Shown here: in pieces, positions 43,491 through 50,839 of the stretch
Layout of the letters: the number at the start of each line of letters is the position of its first letter
How positions within the stretch are numbered: position 1 is the first letter of the stretch
Assembly (NCBI GenBank): GCA_017510785.1
Contig: JAFWMH010000011.1
Location: 1 to 58,463 of the forward strand
Length of the DNA stretch: 58,463 bases
Reading direction: 5' to 3'
From: Atopobiaceae bacterium
GTDB lineage: Bacteria > Actinomycetota > Coriobacteriia > Coriobacteriales > Atopobiaceae
Translations under genes and position numbers: made by a program
Notes under the pieces: generated by a model
Databases searched by the model: none
What the model saw: the letters and a program-made list of their open reading frames with translations, nothing else
Told to the model about the DNA's origin: nothing

Positions 43491-45137
43491 CTACTTCATC
43501 TCTGCGTCGGCGAAGTGCGCGTCTCCTTGAGGGTCGTAGTACAGGCGGGCCACGCGATTGGACACCACATGGTTGTGGCTTAGGAACATCAGCGGAATGA
43601 CGGGCATGTCCTCGCCAATACGCTTGCTCACGTCGCGGTAGGCCAGTCGACGATCGACTCCGTCCACGATGCCTCGCGCCGCAAGCAGTGCCTCGTCAAC
43701 TTCGTCAACCGCGTAGTTCGAATGGTTATCTGCGGACGTCGAAAAGAAGAGCGGGTAGAGAAAGTTGTCCATCGTGGGATAATCGGCCACCCAGCCAAAG
43801 CGCACCAGCTGGCAACGGTCGCTCTTGGCTGCTTCGAGGAAGGCCTCATATTCGAACGAGGACGGCTCCACCTCGATGCCAACCTTCTCCAAGTCCTCCG
43901 CCACGTAGTTCATGATGTCCTCATGACCGCCCCCACTGTTGAAGAGGAGGCTCAGTTTGAGCCCGCGCTTTCCGTCGTCAGCTGCCGGATAGGCTTTGTC
44001 GAGCAGGGACTTCGCCTCGTCCACGTCGTATCGAGAATACTCCCAGACGCCGTTCACATCCCCGTCGATGCTAAGAGGAATGATGCGATCGGCGGGAAGA
44101 TACGTGCCATCAAAGAAGCTGTCGCAAATGCGTTGTCGGTCGATGGCGAGCGAGATGGCGCGGCGAACGACCACGTCGCGCATAATCTTGTCGTTGCAGT
44201 TAACGGCCAAGTAATACACGCTGCACTTCGAACCAGTTAGGACTTGCTGCCCCGGTGTGGCCGTGTATCCGTCTTTGGAGAGTCCGTAGTGCGATTTTAG
44301 CTCGCCAATCCTCCCCCTCGCGATCGGCGTAAAGTCCACGTGACCTTCTGTGAACTCTGTAAAGGCAGTTCCGGGCCGTTCCAAAACGACGAAGTCCACG
44401 CCATCCAGATGGGCAGGAGAGCCCTCGTAATCCTCGAATCGAGTAACTCGAATGCCTTGGTCGGCCATCCACTCCCCATCCATTTGGAACGGCCCGTTGC
44501 CTATGGGAGCGACGAGGAAACGTTGCGGGTCGTCGAGCGCCGCCTGGGGCACAGGCGCCAAGGCGGGATGCGCGCAAACGTAAGCGAAGTCGGCCATGGG
44601 ATGGACAAGCGTCACCCTAAGCGTAAGTTCGTCTACTGCCTCGACACCCGAAAGGCTCGTCGCGCTTCCGTCGGCCATCTGAGCAGCGCCTTGCACGGGG
44701 TCGAGGTGGTAGCTTATGGCGGAACGCGGCTTCATCGCGGGGTCACAAATGCGCTCCCAAGCCCGCTTAAAGCTTGCGGCCGTAACGGCCTCGCCGTTAT
44801 GAAACGTGGCATCCGGCTTCAAATGAAAGGTGTGGACTGTTGCGTCGTCGTTTGTCTCCCACGCCTCCGCCGCTTTGCCTACAAGCTTGCGGGCTTGCCA
44901 GTCGTACCCAACGAGGCAGTCGAACAGCGCCCTCACGACCTGATAGCCCGAAGACTCCTGTGCGTTATAGGGGTCGATGGCCACGGGGTTGCCGATGTAG
45001 AACTTCATCTTGCCGCCGATGCGCGGCTCAGCGTCTTCCTTTTGCTGGACTTCAACCGTCATCGTTCGCGCGCATCCCGCGAGCGTGGCCAATGCACTTG
45101 CGACAAGTCCGCCCTTTACGAAGACACGCCTGTTCAT
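43491..45137 (-). CDS. Peptide ABC transporter substrate-binding lipoprotein
   Basis: A 548-residue SBP family 5 (OppA/DppA-type) protein from the ATG at 45137. The lipobox L-A-G-C ends the signal at about residue 21. The body has the family layout, including Y-D-W-Q-A-R-K-L-V, F-H-N-G-E-A-V-T-A-A-S-F and R-R-A-I-S-L-A-I-D. It would bind oligopeptides at the outer face for import. No permease or ATPase genes lie next to it, so it is an orphan binding protein sandwiched between two paralogous surface proteins. Confidence 0.9.
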   Translation of the reverse strand: MNRRVFVKGGLVASALATLAGCARTMTVEVQQKEDAEPRIGGKMKFYIGNPVAIDPYNAQESSGYQVVRALFDCLVGYDWQARKLVGKAAEAWETNDDATVHTFHLKPDATFHNGEAVTAASFKRAWERICDPAMKPRSAISYHLDPVQGAAQMADGSATSLSGVEAVDELTLRVTLVHPMADFAYVCAHPALAPVPQAALDDPQRFLVAPIGNGPFQMDGEWMADQGIRVTRFEDYEGSPAHLDGVDFVVLERPGTAFTEFTEGHVDFTPIARGRIGELKSHYGLSKDGYTATPGQQVLTGSKCSVYYLAVNCNDKIMRDVVVRRAISLAIDRQRICDSFFDGTYLPADRIIPLSIDGDVNGVWEYSRYDVDEAKSLLDKAYPAADDGKRGLKLSLLFNSGGGHEDIMNYVAEDLEKVGIEVEPSSFEYEAFLEAAKSDRCQLVRFGWVADYPTMDNFLYPLFFSTSADNHSNYAVDEVDEALLAARGIVDGVDRRLAYRDVSKRIGEDMPVIPLMFLSHNHVVSNRVARLYYDPQGDAHFADAEMK

Positions 45138-45231
45138 ATGGCAACATCTTCCTTTCATGGTTGCAGTCCCCGCACTAGACCCTACAGAGAAGATAATAAA
45201 CCAGCCGACTCCCCCTCGACAGGTATTCAAA

Positions 45232-45278
45232 GGAGTCGCGCATGGCGCGGCACACCAGCCGACACCATGCGCGACTCC
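45232..45278 (-). terminator. Terminator of surface protein paralogue 2
   Basis: 14-bp stem GGAGTCGCGCATGG with its complement, about 46 nt after the stop codon at 45324. TTTGAA follows on the minus strand. Confidence 0.7.
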
Positions 45279-45323
45279 AGTTCACGTAGCAGCAAAGCAA
45301 CAAATTCGCCTCACACCGCCGTG

Positions 45324-46669
45324 CTACTTACGACGAATAACCGTCCCCAAGCCGAGCGCGCCGAGCGCAGATATCGCAGCCGCCGCGGCTCCCGCAAACG
45401 AGGTGACATCGGAGGTTGCCGGAATCGCCGCGACAGCAGTAGAAGGCACATAGGAGGATCCCGTTGCCGGCGTTACGGTCATCGCGCCCGGCTCGTAGCC
45501 GCTGTACGAAGCCGAGATAGCCGGGTTCGACGAATCGCCCTGCAGGTCCAAACCACCTTCCGGCAGCCCGCCACTAGGCGTAGCGAGCGCGTACATGCCA
45601 ACGAACTTCTCGTAATAGCCGGCGCGTCCCGGGCCCGATGCTTCTTTCACCAGGTAATACCACCCCGCTGCGCCGTAGGGGCCGCCCGCATAATAGTAAT
45701 AGTCAGTGGGGTCAACATAATCCGTTCCGTAACGTATATGCTCTATCCCCGGGGTGAACACGCTGTTCGGATCATCGGTCACAATATAGCTTCTGGTTTC
45801 TTTATCCGGCTCAAATGCGCGTTTACCTTCGAGATAGCTTTTGAAGAATTCAGACGAGAACAGTGGTCCGGCAGTATGATCAGTTGTCAGCGCGTATTCA
45901 CCCTTAGCAGGAGCCTTAAGGACCTCCTCCTCGCCGTCTTTAAAGATTTTAAACCTGGCCACTAGCTGCTCGTGCTTTTTTCCCCCTTCTTCCGTCAGCG
46001 TCATGTAATACATACGGAAGCCATCCTCGTCAACCGAATAATAGTGACGATCGCCGGCGTATTCTTGCATCACCGCATCAGCGTCAACGGTCTCCCACTC
46101 GGTGATATCCGACTCATCAATCGCATTCGAATCAACGGTGCCGGTTTCCCTGTCTCGCTCATAATCGTAGTACTCTGCGACCATGGGCACGAGGCCGCCA
46201 TCGTCAACGGCGGCGTCCGTATAGGAAGCATCCGTCTCAGCTGCGTCGGTCGTGGGCTTGCTGCTGGCAAGCGTCTTTGTCGCTTCGTCAGTCGTAGTCT
46301 CGTCCGTTGCTGCCGCCTCATCGGCCGCGGGCTTCTCGGCATCGCTGCTGCTCGTAGCGTCCGAGACCTCATCCTGCGTCGTTTCCCCGTCTTCGGTCGC
46401 CACCGGTTTCTCGTCAGTCGTGTCCTCCGTGGCCGCTTCCTGCGCCGCTCCTTGGTTTTCGGTCACCGTCGCCACTCCGTTAGTCGCGGTATCCGAGGTC
46501 GTCTCCTGCGCCTGAGCCGTCTCCTGCGTCTGCGCCGTCTCCGGGGTATCAGTGGTCTGCGCTGCGCCGACTAAATCCTCAGCGAGAGCAGCACCCCCCC
46601 CAGACCAGAAACGGCGAGCGTAAGGGAAGTTGCAACCGCAAGCACCTTGGCTTTCGCAGTGTACGTCAT
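45324..46669 (-). CDS. Cell-surface protein paralogue 2, out of frame at a G8 tract (possibly phase-variable)
   Basis: The natural start is the ATG at 46669 (AAAGGAA upstream), opening a signal peptide that runs into a run of eight G (46594-46601, minus strand). With eight G the frame closes soon after. With nine it continues into A-A-L-A-E-D and the long frame to 45324, giving 448 residues. The mature part is an acidic Thr/Glu/Ala stalk (about 30-190) and an aromatic-rich domain (about 190-390). The tail has T-P-A-T-G-S-S-Y-V, I-P-A-T-S-D, a hydrophobic helix and R-R-K. Paralogous to the protein at 41939-43186. The ATG at 46727 of the long frame would give no signal peptide. Confidence 0.8.
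46594..46601 (-). repeat. G8 homopolymer tract in a signal peptide coding region
   Basis: Eight C on the plus strand (eight G on the coding strand), located at the h-region/c-region border of the signal peptide. One extra G restores the frame. Confidence 0.9.
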
Positions 46670-46729
46670 TGCTATTCCTTTCTCTGCTCCCCCATAGTCT
46701 TTCGCCGCGCCTATCGCGACGTGACAACG

Positions 46730-46774
46730 ATTATAGCGGCTTACACCAGCAACGCAAATCAGGAATTGCGTAAC
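46730..46774 (-). promoter_or_regulatory. Promoter and shared upstream box of surface protein paralogue 2
   Basis: Perfect TATAAT (46730-46735, minus strand) and GTTACGCAATT (46764-46774), 28 nt upstream of it. The arrangement mirrors paralogue 1. Confidence 0.65.
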
Positions 46775-46943
46775 CGCCCCGTCCACGCTCGGGCGCTGGT
46801 ATTAATTCACGTGTATAGCAAGTATAACGCGTCCGTCCGCAGGTCTGCCCATCCACCACGTCACTCCATCCCCGCGCCCCCGCTGTCCACGTGTTCATAT
46901 ACAATAGCACGTACGAGAATCCGCGCGGATTGGGGAACGACAT

Positions 46944-48542
46944 ATGGAGCTACATGACGCAGTGTGCACGTCGTTGCGCGAGGACGGCATAGCAATCTTG
47001 CAAAACTCTCGGCGTTTCCTTGCTCTCACGCTGGACTACGCAGATCCCGATAGCCCTCTAACGGGCGTCTTCGGAACAAACTGCGATGGCGAACTGATGG
47101 CGTTTTTCACGCCTCTCGCAAAGGACTGCACTCAAGATGCGGTATTATCTGCTACCAATCGTTCCACAGCACTACTGGCAAGCATGCGTTACATCCACCC
47201 TGTGGTGGCCCGTCATCTTGCAAGCGAGATGGCCGTTGGCATCTGCGCCTACATGGGAACGACGCCTCCCGACGAAGTCCTCGACGCGGCACGAAGCGAG
47301 ATTGACTGGTCCGGAACTCCTTGGGCCAGTAGTGCACTGTATGGGGACACGCCCCCGATTGGAAGCCCATCGCTCTTAATAGACGACTATGGGGACTCTA
47401 TCGCCCCAGAGCAAATCCGAAACCAATCGCGCGAAACAGACTCCTATGGGGACTCTCTCGCCCTGAAGCAAATATCTGCGGGGGTCTCCGTTCTGGACCA
47501 GGCGGCCGCGCCATCTTTCGTGTCTCGACAAGTCTCCGCGCCGGGAACGTACCTCGCACCGGACGGCGAGCGATACGGGCCAGTCGCTTCGCCTGCACCA
47601 TACCAACCCGTGCAACGCGCGCCAATGCGCAACGGCAAGTTGATCTTCGCAATTGTGGCCGCATGTGCAGTGGGGATTGGAGCGTTAGTCGTCCTGATGC
47701 TACAAACTGGCTCGACGCCACACGTCGATGGGGACGCAGAGAACATCGAAACTGCGATGGTCGCTACCTCCAAAGATGCCCAAGATAATGACGCATTGAC
47801 AGCGGACGCCGCATCCGAAGTGGTTTCGTTCGCTGGCACATGGTCGCCCGTCTCCGTGGAAGTGAACGGCGCGGACGCACAAGCATACGACACGCGCTTG
47901 CGCTGCGCCAAGGAAAAAGACCTCGTGCTCTGTGACGACGGCACGTTTACGCGTTCGGTGTTTCCCGACTTGTTGGAAGGCACATGGGAAAAGGTAGACG
48001 AATCGTCCATAGAACTACGGCCGAAAAACGAAAAAGAGGACATCAATTCGTGGGATAAACACGACCTTAAGAGCCCTCCCGTGGCAACGCATAAGGACGA
48101 CCAACTACGCGTAACATACGGCGACGGCGTTTCGGTTGTGTACAAACGCGGCGTGGAAAAGCCATCTAGCGACAAGCTCGTAGGCCTTTGGGAAATCGTG
48201 GAGAATGCGGAGGGCGGAGTCGTTCACTATAGACAAGACGACTTCGAAAGCGAACGGGCAACCGGTTATTACACTAAATATCTTGATATACGCGCAAGCG
48301 GTTCCATCATTTGGGATCAGCAGGGCAAGCTGTCGCAGGGACATTATCGCATGATCGGCGATGGCCAAGCTGTAGCTTACATCCGAAGCGAAAGCGAACC
48401 CGGTAGGTACTGGCTTGGCCTGCTGGAGCTTGAGGACGGGCAGCTAACGTTCCATTACAGGGCTGAAGACGAAGGCGACTGGGAAAAGTTCCAGAGAGCA
48501 GAGAAGGACAACCGAGCCGATTTGCGGAAGCCGGAGTCTTAG
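46944..48542 (+). CDS. Hypothetical membrane protein, 532 residues
   Basis: An N-terminal domain of about 130 residues (L-H-D-A-V-C-T-S-L-R-E-D-G, later M-A-V-G-I-C-A-Y) is followed by a flexible region with repeated Y-G-D-S motifs. A single membrane helix lies at about residues 230-252 (L-I-F-A-I-V-A-A-C). The C-terminal extracellular part has two lipocalin-like repeats (F-A-G-T-W-S-P-V at about 295 and L-V-G-L-W-E-I-V at about 415). No family is recognised. It is divergent from surface protein paralogue 2. The architecture suggests an envelope-stress or sensing role, but nothing specific can be claimed. Confidence 0.75.
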   Translation: MELHDAVCTSLREDGIAILQNSRRFLALTLDYADPDSPLTGVFGTNCDGELMAFFTPLAKDCTQDAVLSATNRSTALLASMRYIHPVVARHLASEMAVGICAYMGTTPPDEVLDAARSEIDWSGTPWASSALYGDTPPIGSPSLLIDDYGDSIAPEQIRNQSRETDSYGDSLALKQISAGVSVLDQAAAPSFVSRQVSAPGTYLAPDGERYGPVASPAPYQPVQRAPMRNGKLIFAIVAACAVGIGALVVLMLQTGSTPHVDGDAENIETAMVATSKDAQDNDALTADAASEVVSFAGTWSPVSVEVNGADAQAYDTRLRCAKEKDLVLCDDGTFTRSVFPDLLEGTWEKVDESSIELRPKNEKEDINSWDKHDLKSPPVATHKDDQLRVTYGDGVSVVYKRGVEKPSSDKLVGLWEIVENAEGGVVHYRQDDFESERATGYYTKYLDIRASGSIIWDQQGKLSQGHYRMIGDGQAVAYIRSESEPGRYWLGLLELEDGQLTFHYRAEDEGDWEKFQRAEKDNRADLRKPES

Positions 48543-48819
48543 GAACTGTCATACAATAACCTACACACCCTGCGGTCCCGCGCGGCGCGGGAGGCTATTG
48601 CCTGACGGTTCCTTAGGAGGTTTTGGCGCTGGCGAATTGGTGCAAGCGCACAGCGAATAGTGGGCTGGGCGGGCCACTCTATGAGCGACACCAACTTGGC
48701 CGATGACTTCACATACGAGCATCGCCATCTCCCCACACGTTGACAAACGCGCAAACGCTTGCTTTTGTGCCCTAGGATCGCAAGCCCGCGAACAAAACGT
48801 TCGCGAACAATTCTTTTGC
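48543..48819. other. Gene-free stretch, possible small RNA
   Basis: It includes a TTGACA (about 48741) and a short hairpin GCGAACAAAACGTTCGC (48788-48804), then the strong terminator at 48820-48847. It could be read-through termination of the preceding gene or a small RNA of about 80 nt. No protein-coding signal. Confidence 0.35.
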
Positions 48820-48847
48820 CCGCCCACCATGTAGTGGGCGGTTTTTT
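48820..48847 (+). terminator. Intrinsic terminator
   Basis: CCGCCCAC, a 6-nt loop, GTGGGCGG, then TTTTTT. Textbook rho-independent terminator on the plus strand. Confidence 0.88.
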
Positions 48848-48981
48848 GCGCCAACCCGCTGCGAGTTCGCCCCCTTTTTGACAATTACGGCGCCCCGCAT
48901 ACCGTTCACGGAAGTCGCGAATGAGCGAGTTTCCAATGGGTACACTAAATAGCATTATTGTCCGGCTGAAAGGAGCCTCCC

Positions 48982-50418
48982 GTGTTGTTCGGTCTCAATC
49001 CCTTGGTGCTCGTGCTTCTCGTGGCGCTGGTTATTGTTTGCGCCGTCTTCCTCCTCTCGGGCTATGTCAAGGCTTCGCCCGACGAGGCGCTCATCATTTC
49101 CGGCCTTCATGCCAAGCCCCGTGTTCTTACCGGCCGCGCCGGCTTCAAGATTCCTTTTTTCGAGCGCACCGACCGTCTGTGCCTGAAGCAGATTTCAGTC
49201 GACATTAAAACCGACCAGTACATCCCCACGAACGATTTTATCAACGTCAAAGTTGACGCCGTCGCCAAGGTTCGCGTAACCGACGACCCCGACGGCATGC
49301 TGCTCGCCGAGCGCAACTTCCTTAACATGACAGAGGATGCCATCGCCGCGTCGCTGCAGGATTCGCTGCAGGGCAACATGCGCGAGATTATTGGTACCCT
49401 CGACCTGCGCAGCATCAATACCGACCGCGATTCCTTTTCCGACCAGGTTATGGCCAAGGCCAGCAAGGACATGGAGAAGCTTGGCATCGAAATCCTGAGC
49501 TGCAACATTCAAAACGTCACCGACGAGCATGGTCTTATTACCGACCTCGGCATGGACAATACCTCCAAGATTCGCAAGGACGCCTCCATCGCCAAGGCCA
49601 AAGCCGATAAGGAAGTCGCCGTGGCGCAGGCCGAGGCCGACCGCGAGGCCAACGACGCGCGCGTTCGCGCCGATCGCGACATTGCCGAGAAGCAAAACGA
49701 GCTCGCCATTCAAAAGGCGCAGCTCAAAACCGTTGAGGACACGGAGCGCGCAAAGGCCGACGCAGCATATCGCATTCAAGAGCAGGAACAGCAGCGTGCC
49801 GTGCTCGAGGCCGAGGGTCGCGCGAAGGCCGAGACGGTCCGCGTTCGCGAGCAGGAACTGGCCGCCGAGGTCAAGAAGCGCGCAGAAGCAGACAAGTACC
49901 GCGAGATTCAGGCAGCTGAGGCGGCCATGGAAGCCGAGAAACGCCGCGCAGAGGCCGATGCATACGCCGCCGAGATGGAGGCCCGCGCCATCAAGCTGCG
50001 CGGCGAGGCCGACGCAGAGGCCATCCGCGTAAAGGGCATCGCCGAGGCAGAGGCCACGCGGGCCAAGGGCGAGGCCGAGGCAGCGGCGCTCGAAAAGCGT
50101 GCCGAGGCGCTGCAAAAGATGAACCAGGCCGGTATGGCGGAAATGATGATTAAGGTACTGCCTTCTGTTGCCGCTGCAGTGGCGAAGCCGCTCTCGAGCA
50201 TCGGCAACGTGAGCGTTTACGACGCGGGATCGGGCTCTGGCGATGGCGATACGGGTGTGTCGCGCATTACGGCCACCATGCCCGTCGTCATTAAGCAGGT
50301 GTTCGACACCATGAGCGACGCTACCGGCGTAGACATGCGCGAAGTCATGCGCGCCAACACGTACGACGCCGCCGTCAACCACAACGTCCACGTGGAGGGC
50401 GAGATTAGCAAGGAGTAG
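48982..50418 (+). CDS. Flotillin-like SPFH-domain protein
   Basis: A 478-residue protein with a GTG start preceded by AAAGGAG. One N-terminal membrane anchor (about 7-28), an SPFH/band-7 domain (about 30-190) and a long Ala/Glu/Lys/Arg coiled coil (about 200-385) rich in A-E-A repeats fit flotillins, which form membrane-associated cages or microdomains. The C-terminus ends E-G-E-I-S-K-E. No NfeD-type partner gene is adjacent. The last about 92 bp of the gene are echoed twice downstream. Confidence 0.9.
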   Translation: MLFGLNPLVLVLLVALVIVCAVFLLSGYVKASPDEALIISGLHAKPRVLTGRAGFKIPFFERTDRLCLKQISVDIKTDQYIPTNDFINVKVDAVAKVRVTDDPDGMLLAERNFLNMTEDAIAASLQDSLQGNMREIIGTLDLRSINTDRDSFSDQVMAKASKDMEKLGIEILSCNIQNVTDEHGLITDLGMDNTSKIRKDASIAKAKADKEVAVAQAEADREANDARVRADRDIAEKQNELAIQKAQLKTVEDTERAKADAAYRIQEQEQQRAVLEAEGRAKAETVRVREQELAAEVKKRAEADKYREIQAAEAAMEAEKRRAEADAYAAEMEARAIKLRGEADAEAIRVKGIAEAEATRAKGEAEAAALEKRAEALQKMNQAGMAEMMIKVLPSVAAAVAKPLSSIGNVSVYDAGSGSGDGDTGVSRITATMPVVIKQVFDTMSDATGVDMREVMRANTYDAAVNHNVHVEGEISKE

Positions 50419-50429
50419 CGGCGGCGCCA

Positions 50430-50576
50430 GCGTAGACATGCGCGAAGTCATGCGCGCCAACACGTACGACGCCGCCGTCGACCACAGCGCCCACGTGGAG
50501 GGCGAGGCTGCCAAGGAGTAGCAACGACGCCGCCGACCACGACGCCCACGTGGAGGGTGAGGTTGCCAAGGAGTAG
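50430..50576 (+). repeat. Two downstream copies of the flotillin gene's 3' end
   Basis: 50430-50521 repeats the last 92 bp of the gene (from GCGTAGACATGCGC to the TAG stop) with about six mismatches. 50524-50576 repeats the final about 53 bp with further changes. Each copy ends at AAGGAGTAG. Codon frame is kept within each copy. Confidence 0.92.
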
Positions 50577-50640
50577 CCACAGCGCCAGCAGCAAGGATCG
50601 CGAGGGGGGTCGCACACGAGGAACGTTCAACGTATTTTCA

Positions 50641-50737
50641 GTGTGTACAATTTCCTCGCCAAAAAAACGGCTCAATGTACGATTCTGAGAAGATATTGTA
50701 CATTGAGCCGGTTTTTCATCCGCGAAATTGTACACAC
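50641..50737. repeat. 97-bp palindromic element, copy 2 (TGTAC family)
   Basis: Same length and structure as 12582-12678: outer GTGTACAATTTC / GAAATTGTACAC and inner GGCTCAATGTACGATT / ATATTGTACATTGAGCC. Most differences between copies keep stem pairing. Confidence 0.85.
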
Positions 50738-50839
50738 TGAAACCCGACTGAAAGCTCAAATCCGAGAATCCGTCTCGCGGAGCCGTCGCGCAGCGTTGTT
50801 TCGCCAGGAACGCGCCCGTGCGCGCACTGACCGCCCTGC

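Noticed and set aside
45324..46727. Long-frame start at 46727 for surface protein paralogue 2
   Set aside because: It gives an Arg-rich N-terminus with no signal peptide and no RBS; the ATG at 46669 in the other frame has both.
49195..50580. 461-residue minus-strand ORF opposite flotillin
   Set aside because: Shadow of the flotillin gene; the repeated segments come from the flotillin coiled coil and its 3' echoes.
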